The notes under the pieces: generated by a model
What the model saw: the letters and a program-made list of their open reading frames with translations, nothing else
What the model was told of the DNA's origin: nothing
The model's database searches: none
In this document: positions 7,963-14,484 of the stretch, piece after piece
Numbering within the stretch: the first letter of the stretch is position 1
Layout: each line of letters starts with the position of its first letter
Program-made: the position numbers and the translations under genes
NCBI GenBank assembly: GCA_902795275.1
Contig: CADBKQ010000011.1
Location: 94,172-158,171, forward strand
Origin: an uncultured Eubacteriales bacterium
GTDB taxonomy: Bacteria; Bacillota; Clostridia; Christensenellales; Aristaeellaceae
Direction of reading: 5' to 3'
DNA: 64,000 nt

Positions 7963-8886
7963 ATGACGAAGGTATTTATCGACGGCGGCGCGGGCACCAC
8001 GGGGCTGAATATCGTATCCCGGCTGAGCCAGCGCGGTGACGTACAGCTGATTCAGCTTCCGGAGGAAACCCGGAAAGACCCCGCCGCCCGGAAGGACGCC
8101 ATGAACGCGGCGGACGTGGCGTTTCTGTGCCTGCCCGACGACGCGGCAAGGGAAGCGGCGGCCATGGTGGAAAACGCTCATACCGCCATCATCGACACCT
8201 CCACCGCCCACCGGGTCGCGCAGGACTGGGTGTACGGCTTCCCGGAACTGAAGGGCCAGCGGGAAAAAATCCAGGCCGGCAAGCGCATTGCCAACCCCGG
8301 CTGCCATGCCAGCGGGTTTATTTCGCTGGTGGCTCCGCTGGTGCAAAACAAAGCCATTGCCCCCGACGCCGCTTTGACCTGCTTTTCCTTAACCGGATAT
8401 TCCGGCGGCGGAAAAAAGATGATCGCGGAGTACGAGGGCGGGAACCGGAATCCTTTGCTGGACGCGCCGCGGCAGTACGGGCTTTCCCAGTCCCATAAGC
8501 ACCTGCCGGAAATGAAGGCGCTCTGCGGCCTGGACACCGCGCCCATCTTCTGCCCCATCGTGGCCCCGTATTACGCGGGCATGGAAGTGACGGTGCCCCT
8601 GTTCGCGGGCCAGGCGAAAGCGTCCATGGCAGAAATCAAGGCGATTTACAAGGCGTATTACGCCCAGGGCGTGGTGCATTTTGTGGAAGAAACCAATGAA
8701 GGAAACTTCCTCTCCGCCAACGCCTTCGCGGGCCGGGACGATATGGAAATCACCGTCAGCGGCAATGAGGAACGCATCCTGCTGAGCGCCCGGTTCGACA
8801 ACTTAGGCAAGGGGGCCTGTGGCGCGGCGATACAGAACATGAACCTGCTCATCGGGGCGGACGAGTTCACGGGGCTGGTGGTGTGA
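7963..8886 (+). CDS. argC: N-acetyl-gamma-glutamyl-phosphate reductase (short type)
   Basis: A 307-residue ArgC of the short (type 2) class; the long class is about 340. It reduces N-acetylglutamyl-5-phosphate to the semialdehyde with NADPH in arginine synthesis. Visible marks are the nucleotide-binding GGAGTTGLNI near the N-terminus, the catalytic cysteine in NPGCHASGF, SLTGYSGGGKKMI, and HKHLPEM. It is first in argC-GNAT-argJ-argB-argD, just after a promoter with ARG boxes. The next gene starts three bases after its stop. Confidence 0.95.
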   Translation: MTKVFIDGGAGTTGLNIVSRLSQRGDVQLIQLPEETRKDPAARKDAMNAADVAFLCLPDDAAREAAAMVENAHTAIIDTSTAHRVAQDWVYGFPELKGQREKIQAGKRIANPGCHASGFISLVAPLVQNKAIAPDAALTCFSLTGYSGGGKKMIAEYEGGNRNPLLDAPRQYGLSQSHKHLPEMKALCGLDTAPIFCPIVAPYYAGMEVTVPLFAGQAKASMAEIKAIYKAYYAQGVVHFVEETNEGNFLSANAFAGRDDMEITVSGNEERILLSARFDNLGKGACGAAIQNMNLLIGADEFTGLVV

Positions 8887-8889
8887 ATC

Positions 8890-9351
8890 ATGGATGACGT
8901 GCAGATTTTACCCATGACGGAACAGGACTACGACGCGGTGCGGGCGTTGTGGCTCACCATCCGGGGCTTCGGCATCCGGGCACTGGACGACTCCCGGGAG
9001 GACGTGGTGCGGTTTATACGCCGCAATCCCACCACCAGCGTGGTGGCGGTGAAGGACGGGAAGATCATCGGCTCCATCCTCTGCGGCTCCGACGGGCGGC
9101 AGGGCGCGCTGTACCATGTGTGCGTGGCGAAGGAGTACCGGCGTCAGGGCATCGGCACCCGCATGGTGGGCTACTGCATGCAGCAGCTAAAGGCCATGGG
9201 CATCAACAAGGTGGGCCTCATCGCCTTCACCTCCAACGAGGCGGGCAACGCCTTCTGGAAGCAAATCGGCTGGAAAAAGTCTGATGTGAATTATTATACA
9301 TTTACGCTGAATGAGGAAAACATCACACACTTTATAGGAGAAGAAGCATGA
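8890..9351 (+). CDS. GNAT-family acetyltransferase inside the arginine operon
   Basis: A 153-residue single GNAT domain. The acetyl-CoA pyrophosphate-binding motif A is VAKEYRRQGIGTRMVGY, followed by SNEAGNAFWKQIGWKKSD, the typical motif B. It begins three bases after argC and its stop overlaps the argJ start (ATGA), so it is tightly bound into the operon. Position and fold suggest acetylation of glutamate (N-acetylglutamate synthase of the short GNAT type) or of a related amino acid, but the substrate cannot be read from sequence. ArgJ in the same operon may already supply acetylglutamate, so this could be an anaplerotic or unrelated enzyme. Confidence 0.82.
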   Translation: MDDVQILPMTEQDYDAVRALWLTIRGFGIRALDDSREDVVRFIRRNPTTSVVAVKDGKIIGSILCGSDGRQGALYHVCVAKEYRRQGIGTRMVGYCMQQLKAMGINKVGLIAFTSNEAGNAFWKQIGWKKSDVNYYTFTLNEENITHFIGEEA

Positions 9352-10592
9352 GTATAAAAAAGATTCCAGGCGGCGTCACCATTCCGAGGGGCTTCAAGGC
9401 GTCCTGCTGCGCGGCAGGCATCAAATACAAGGGCCGCACCGATATGGCGATGATCTACAGCGACCTGCCCTGCGCCGTGGCGGGCACGTTTACCACGAAC
9501 AAAGTTAAGGCCGCGCCGGTGCTGTGGGACATGGACGTGGTATATAAAGAGAAAAAGGCTCAAGCTGTCGTGGTGAACGCGGGCATTGCCAACGCCGCCA
9601 CCGGAAAAACCGGGCTGGAGATTTGCGGGCAAACCGCGGACTTTACCGCCAATGTCTTGAACATCCCCGCGTCCCAGGTGCTGCTTGGTTCCACCGGCGT
9701 GATCGGGCCGAACCTGCCCCTTGACCGGATCACGGCGGGCGTGACCGCGATGGCAAGCACCCTGTCCGATACCCAAAGGGCGGGCACCGACGCCAGCAAA
9801 GCCATCATGACCACGGACACGGTGAACAAGGAATTCGCCGTAGATTTTGACCTTCCGGCGGCGAACGGCGGCACGGTGAAGGCGCGCATGGGGGGCATGA
9901 GCAAGGGATCCGGTATGATCCATCCCAACATGTGTACCATGCTGGGGTACGTCACCACCGACTGCGCCATTGACCAGGCGCTGCTGCAAAAGGCGGTCAG
10001 CGCCGTGGTGGCGGACACCTTCAACATGATTTCCGTGGACGGCGACACCAGCACCAACGACACCCTGCTGGTTTTAGCCAACGGCATGGCGGGCAATCAG
10101 CCCATCACGGAAGAAGACGAAAGCTACAGCATCTTCTGCGAAGCGCTGTTTTCCATCTGCCATGACCTGGCGGTGAAGATGGCGTGGGACGGCGAAGGGG
10201 CCACCCACCTGCTGGAGATGCGGGTGTACAACGCGGACACCAAGGAGAACGCGAAAATCCTGGCTAAGTCCGTGATCGGCTCGTCGCTGGTCAAGGCCAT
10301 GGTGTTCGGCAAGGACGCCAACTGCGGCCGTATCCTCTGCGCTCTGGGCTACGCCGGGCCGGACTTTGACCCGGCGAAGATCGAAGTGTATCTCCACGGC
10401 GAGAAGGACACCCTTTGCTTCTATAAAGACGGCAGTATCCTTTCCTTCGACGAGGACCTGGCCCTGTCCATCCTCTCCGAACCCGCCGTGCGCTTCTCCT
10501 GCAACATGAACATGGGCGCGGCGGAGGCCACCGCCTGGGGATGCGACCTCACGTATGACTACGTGAAGATCAATGGGGATTACAGAACTTAA
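9348..10592 (+). CDS. argJ: Glutamate N-acetyltransferase / ornithine acetyltransferase ArgJ
   Basis: A 414-residue ArgJ, which moves the acetyl group from N-acetylornithine to glutamate and so recycles it; bifunctional members also use acetyl-CoA. The family is made as a precursor that cuts itself before a conserved Thr. Here the motif is KGSGMIHPNMCTMLG, placing cleavage between Cys196 and Thr197, whereas the usual residue before the Thr is Ala. Other conserved blocks are GSTGVIG and DGDTSTNDT. It overlaps the GNAT gene by ATGA. A heptad inverted-repeat element separates it from argB. Confidence 0.95.
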   Translation: MSIKKIPGGVTIPRGFKASCCAAGIKYKGRTDMAMIYSDLPCAVAGTFTTNKVKAAPVLWDMDVVYKEKKAQAVVVNAGIANAATGKTGLEICGQTADFTANVLNIPASQVLLGSTGVIGPNLPLDRITAGVTAMASTLSDTQRAGTDASKAIMTTDTVNKEFAVDFDLPAANGGTVKARMGGMSKGSGMIHPNMCTMLGYVTTDCAIDQALLQKAVSAVVADTFNMISVDGDTSTNDTLLVLANGMAGNQPITEEDESYSIFCEALFSICHDLAVKMAWDGEGATHLLEMRVYNADTKENAKILAKSVIGSSLVKAMVFGKDANCGRILCALGYAGPDFDPAKIEVYLHGEKDTLCFYKDGSILSFDEDLALSILSEPAVRFSCNMNMGAAEATAWGCDLTYDYVKINGDYRT

Positions 10593-10595
10593 GTC

Positions 10596-10705
10596 AGTGT
10601 GGAGTGTGAAGAGTGGAGTGTGGAGTTTTATATACTTTAATACATTATTGCGTGAATAATTATGACTCTATATCACTCCACACTCCACTCTTCACACTCC
10701 ACACT
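10596..10705. repeat. Heptad inverted-repeat element H1 (AGTGTGG type)
   Basis: A perfect 31-base inverted repeat (10596-10626 and 10675-10705) around a 48-base AT-rich core. Each arm is itself a 7-base repeat: AGTGTGG, AGTGTGA, AGAGTGG, AGTGTGG, AGT. It lies inside the arg operon between argJ and argB and would form a long hairpin in the mRNA, with no T run after it. Confidence 0.88.
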
Positions 10706-10723
10706 CTGCTTTAGGAGGCTCTC

Positions 10724-11593
10724 ATGAATATCGACTTTTCCAACGCCCAGCGGGCGGAAGTCCTGACCCAGGCGCTGCCCTACATCAAGCGGTACGTGGG
10801 CAAGATCGTGGTAGTGAAATACGGCGGCAACGCCATGGTGAACGAGCAGTTGAAACAGCAGGTGATGGAGGACATCGTGCTGCTGTGGCTGATTGGCGTC
10901 AAGGTGGTGCTGGTGCACGGCGGCGGGCCGGAAATCAGCGAGCTGATGAAGAAGCTGGGCAAGCAGCCCCAGTTCGTGGACGGCCTGCGGGTGACCGACC
11001 AGGAGACCGTGGACATCGTGCAGATGGTGCTGGCGGGCAAGGTGAACAAGACCCTGGTGAACCTGCTGGAAATGAAGGGCGGCAAGGCTGTGGGCCTGTC
11101 CGGGATGGACGGGCGGCTGATTGAAGCGAAGATGAAGGACGAGCGCCTGGGCTTTGTGGGCGAGGTGACGAAGATCCACATCGGCCCGGTGCACGACCTG
11201 CTGGACAAGGGCTACATTCCCGTGGTGTCCACCGTGGGCTGCGATAAGCAGGGCAACGCCTACAACATCAACGGCGACACCGCCGCCGCCCACATCGCCG
11301 GGGCGCTGAACGCCGAGAGGCTCATCATGATGACGGACATCGCGGGCATCCTGCGGGACAAGGACGACCCCTCCACCCTGATTCCCGAAATCACCCTGAG
11401 CCAGGCCAAGGAGCTCTACGCCTCCGGGGTGATCTCCGGCGGCATGATCCCCAAGGTGGACTGCTGCGTAACGGCGCTGCACGCGGGCGTCAAGAACGTG
11501 GTCATCATGGACGGGCGGGTGCCCCACTCCATCCTCATGGAGCTGCTCACCAACGAAGGCGCGGGCACCTGGATTCGGAGGGACGAAGCATGA
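10724..11593 (+). CDS. argB: Acetylglutamate kinase
   Basis: A 289-residue amino-acid kinase that phosphorylates N-acetylglutamate, usually the arginine-controlled step. Key blocks are VVKYGGNAM, LVHGGGPEI, LSGMDGRLI, NINGDTAAAHIA and GGMIPKVDCC. The N-terminal helix (NAQRAEVLTQALPYIKRY) is the extension found in arginine-inhibited hexameric enzymes, so feedback inhibition by arginine is likely. AGGAGG precedes the ATG. The stop overlaps argD (ATGA). Confidence 0.96.
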   Translation: MNIDFSNAQRAEVLTQALPYIKRYVGKIVVVKYGGNAMVNEQLKQQVMEDIVLLWLIGVKVVLVHGGGPEISELMKKLGKQPQFVDGLRVTDQETVDIVQMVLAGKVNKTLVNLLEMKGGKAVGLSGMDGRLIEAKMKDERLGFVGEVTKIHIGPVHDLLDKGYIPVVSTVGCDKQGNAYNINGDTAAAHIAGALNAERLIMMTDIAGILRDKDDPSTLIPEITLSQAKELYASGVISGGMIPKVDCCVTALHAGVKNVVIMDGRVPHSILMELLTNEGAGTWIRRDEA

Positions 11594-12753
11594 GCATCAA
11601 AGAGCTGGATACGACCTATATTGCGCACACCTACAAGCGCTTTCCCCTGGAGATCGTCAGCGGCAAAGGCTCGCTGGTGTACGACGAAGCGGGCAAGGAA
11701 TACATCGACCTGGGCAGCGGCATCGCCGTAACCAGTTTCGGCGTGGCGGACGACGTGTGGCAACAGGCAGTGATTGAGCAGATCGGCAAGGTGCAGCACA
11801 TGAGCAACCTGTACTACACCGCGCCCTGCGCGAAGCTGGCGGAAATGCTGTGCCGGAAAACCGGAATGAAGAAGGTGTTCTTCTCCAACTCCGGCGCGGA
11901 GAGCAACGAGTGCGCCATCAAGGCCGCCCGGAAATATGCCGCGGAGACCCACGGCCCGGACTGTTCTACCATCGTGACCCTGAAAAACAGCTTCCATGGC
12001 CGCACCCTCACCACCTTGGCGGCGACGGGCCAGGAGCATTACCATGAATTATTCCAGCCCCTTACCCCGGGCTTCGTCCATGTGACCGCCGGGGACCTGG
12101 ACGAGCTGAAAGCTCTCGCGGACACCACGAACATCGCGGGCATCCTGATCGAGTGCGTCCAGGGCGAAGGCGGCGTGGTGCCGCTCAGCAAGGACTACGT
12201 GCAGGGCGTTGCCGCGCTGTGCAAAGAAAAAGACATCCTTTTCATGGTGGACGAGGTGCAGACCGGCAACGGACGCACGGGGCAGTTGTACGCCTATATG
12301 AATTACGGCGTGCAGCCGGACATTGTGTCCACCGCCAAGGGCCTGGCGGGCGGCCTGCCCCTGGGCGCGACGCTGCTGGGAGACAAAGTGCAGAACGTGT
12401 TCGGCTACGGCGACCATGGAAGTACCTTCGGGGGCAATCCCGTTTCCTGCGCCGCGGCGCTGAGCGTGCTGTCCCGCATCGACGACGCTTTGCTGGCGGA
12501 GGTTCGGGAAAAGAGCGCGTATCTCTTTGACACCTTCCAAGGCGCTCCCGGCATCGAAAGCGTGTCCGGCCTGGGCCTGATGATTGGGCTAAAAACAAAA
12601 AAGCCCGCGGGCGAAATCGTCGCCGCGTGCATGGAAAAAGGCGTGCTGTGCCTGACCGCCAAGGATAAAGTCCGGCTCCTGCCCGCGCTGAACATCCCGA
12701 TGGATTTGCTGCGCAAGGCGGCGGAAATCATCAAAGCCGTCTGCGCGGCATAA
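11590..12753 (+). CDS. argD: Acetylornithine aminotransferase
   Basis: A 387-residue class III PLP-dependent aminotransferase that converts N-acetylglutamate semialdehyde to N-acetylornithine. The PLP lysine is Lys250 in STAKGLAGGLPLGA; the cofactor-binding Asp is in MVDEVQTGNGRTG, and FSNSGAESNECAIK is the substrate/PLP phosphate region. It overlaps argB by four bases and closes the operon at a strong bidirectional terminator. argF, argG and argH are not in the window. Confidence 0.95.
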   Translation: MSIKELDTTYIAHTYKRFPLEIVSGKGSLVYDEAGKEYIDLGSGIAVTSFGVADDVWQQAVIEQIGKVQHMSNLYYTAPCAKLAEMLCRKTGMKKVFFSNSGAESNECAIKAARKYAAETHGPDCSTIVTLKNSFHGRTLTTLAATGQEHYHELFQPLTPGFVHVTAGDLDELKALADTTNIAGILIECVQGEGGVVPLSKDYVQGVAALCKEKDILFMVDEVQTGNGRTGQLYAYMNYGVQPDIVSTAKGLAGGLPLGATLLGDKVQNVFGYGDHGSTFGGNPVSCAAALSVLSRIDDALLAEVREKSAYLFDTFQGAPGIESVSGLGLMIGLKTKKPAGEIVAACMEKGVLCLTAKDKVRLLPALNIPMDLLRKAAEIIKAVCAA

Positions 12754-12757
12754 AAGG

Positions 12758-12808
12758 AACCAAACACGCGGCAGGGAGTTTTGAATCTCTGCCGCGTGTT
12801 TGGTTTAT
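12758..12808. terminator. Bidirectional terminator between argD and the thioesterase gene
   Basis: AACCAAACACGCGGCAG pairs perfectly with CTGCCGCGTGTTTGGTT (17 bp). AT-rich runs on both sides serve the convergent genes. Confidence 0.85.
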
Positions 12809-12809
12809 T

Positions 12810-13253
12810 CTATTTTCCCAGTCGCTTTTTCCTGCGTTCCTGGGCGGCGGCATACTCTTCCCGTTCCGTCTCGGTTTCGGGCACGAAGGGCGGCACGGGC
12901 ACCGGGCGCTCCTCCTCGTCGATAGCGACGAACACGGCGTAGGCCCGGTTCACCATGGCGCGGGAGCCGTCCAGCTGTTCCACGAAGCTGTCCACCCGCA
13001 CCTCCATGGACGTGCGTCCCGTCCACACAACGCAGGCCTCCTGCACCATGGTGTCGTTCAGGTAAGCGGGAGAAATGAAGGTGAGGTTATCCACGCAAAC
13101 GGTGGTCACGGCGCAGCGGGCATACCGCCGGGCCGCCACAGCCCCCACAATGTCAATCCACGCCATCATCTGCCCGCCGAACAGGCGGGGTTTTTTATAT
13201 CCGTTGCAGTGCTGGGGCAGGATGATCTGCACGCTGGTGCTCACTTCGGTCAT
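12810..13253 (-). CDS. Acyl-CoA thioesterase (hotdog fold, YciA/BACH type)
   Basis: A 147-residue single hotdog-domain protein. Marks are LPQHCNGYKKPRLFGGQMMAWIDIVGAVAARRYA at the N-terminus (GG..MAWID is the conserved hotdog helix with the catalytic Asp), CVDNLTFISPAYLNDTM and MEVRVDSFVEQL. The family hydrolyses medium to long acyl-CoA in the cytosol. The C-terminus is a charged helix ending ERRKKRLGK. AAAGGAC precedes the ATG. It is transcribed toward argD and stops at the shared terminator; the preceding BspA-like gene on this strand ends 19 bases upstream. Confidence 0.83.
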   Translation of the reverse strand: MTEVSTSVQIILPQHCNGYKKPRLFGGQMMAWIDIVGAVAARRYARCAVTTVCVDNLTFISPAYLNDTMVQEACVVWTGRTSMEVRVDSFVEQLDGSRAMVNRAYAVFVAIDEEERPVPVPPFVPETETEREEYAAAQERRKKRLGK

Positions 13254-13271
13254 GGCTTTGTCCTTTCGTAC

Positions 13272-14324
13272 TCAGTCCAGATCCACCACATTCACGAACA
13301 CATTGTCGATCACGCTTTCGTCCAGGGCGATGCGGCAGGTGTTGTTGAAGGAAGCGGTGATCTTGACGCGCAGCTTTTTATAAGGCTGGCCGGTTTGGGG
13401 GTTGATGATCAGGTTTTTGTTAGAGATGGAAACCGTGCAATGGGCTTTTCCATCAATCTCTGATTTTTCAGTCATTAAATAGGTGTGGTAGTCCCTGGTC
13501 AGGTCGCCGGGATGGTAGATGGAAACGGTATAATTTTTCGTATCGACGGAAATCACCACGCCTTCCCATACCTCCGGCCGCAGGTCGAGATGTTCGTAGC
13601 GGTTTTTCATCTCCTTCGCCTTTTCGTCGTAATACTGCACCACGTTTCCCCGCTCGTCGTACATCAGCTTCGGCACGTTATACGCTTTTCCCTTGATCCA
13701 GTCCGCCTTGAATACCGTGGTGTATCCCGCGGTGTCTTTCTCAAAGCTCTCATAATTGTTATCGTCCTCGTCGGGGCCGTCCCAGCCCTTCAGCATGATT
13801 TCGATAGAATTCAGCCTGCTGGGAATGCTCGCAATATCGTAGATTTCCTCGATATGGAGGGACATGCGGATGTTGTATTTCACCTTGTTGGATTCAAAGT
13901 TGATATCGGCGTCGCCCTTGTTGTTCCTCACCGTGGCTTTCAGGAAATGCTTCTGGACATAGCGCTGCCAGATCGTCCTGCCGGAATAGTTGACTTCCTT
14001 GTCCAGCTTTGTTTCGGGCTCATCTGTCCCCGCGGGCTTGGTTTCTTCCGCCGGCGCCCAGGCATAGCCATGGCTGACGCACCAATGATAGGCATAGCTG
14101 CCCGTGACCCCCGTCCCGACAAATTCCGCGTCCTGGAAAGCGTCGTCGGCAATAAATTCGACGCTGCTCGGGAAATACACCTTCTCCTTTTTCAGCCCGG
14201 CATAGGCCATGCTGTTGATCACCTTTAAATTCGAGGGCAGCCTCAGGGTGTCCGCTCCCGCCTGGAAGGGCGCGCAAAGCAACATAAGAATCAGAAAAGC
14301 GCAAATCGCTGAACGAATCCGCAT
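13272..14324 (-). CDS. Secreted protein with a BspA-like leucine-rich repeat remnant
   Basis: A 350-residue exported protein. The start at 14324 follows AGGAGGAAGGAAC; an upstream in-frame ATG at 14354 lacks one. The signal peptide is MRIRSAICAFLILMLLCAPFQAGAD. Residues about 27-85 resemble LRR_5/BspA units (LPSNLKVINSMAYAG, VYFPSSVEFIADDAFQDAE, then SYAYHWCVSHGY, the usual end of such repeats). The remaining 250 residues are rich in beta-strand and I do not recognise them; VVISVDTKNYTVSIY and KLRVKITASFNNTCRIAL look like Ig-like or carbohydrate-binding modules. Likely a surface or secreted binding protein. Confidence 0.65.
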   Translation of the reverse strand: MRIRSAICAFLILMLLCAPFQAGADTLRLPSNLKVINSMAYAGLKKEKVYFPSSVEFIADDAFQDAEFVGTGVTGSYAYHWCVSHGYAWAPAEETKPAGTDEPETKLDKEVNYSGRTIWQRYVQKHFLKATVRNNKGDADINFESNKVKYNIRMSLHIEEIYDIASIPSRLNSIEIMLKGWDGPDEDDNNYESFEKDTAGYTTVFKADWIKGKAYNVPKLMYDERGNVVQYYDEKAKEMKNRYEHLDLRPEVWEGVVISVDTKNYTVSIYHPGDLTRDYHTYLMTEKSEIDGKAHCTVSISNKNLIINPQTGQPYKKLRVKITASFNNTCRIALDESVIDNVFVNVVDLD

Positions 14325-14410
14325 GTTCCTTCCTCCTGTTTCAATCATCCGCATTCTTATTCATATTACAGGGTACCACAAACCGCGCGGATATTCAAGT
14401 AAAAAATATG

Positions 14411-14448
14411 AAAAAAAGGAACGCGGGGCGCAAAACCCAGCGTTCCTT
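14411..14448 (-). terminator. Terminator for the EAL gene
   Basis: AAGGAACGCGGGG and CCCAGCGTTCCTT pair. On the minus strand the hairpin is followed by a run of seven T. Confidence 0.82.
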
Positions 14449-14484
14449 CTTATGAGTGGTAGGGGAAAAGCACGCAGCCGGAAA

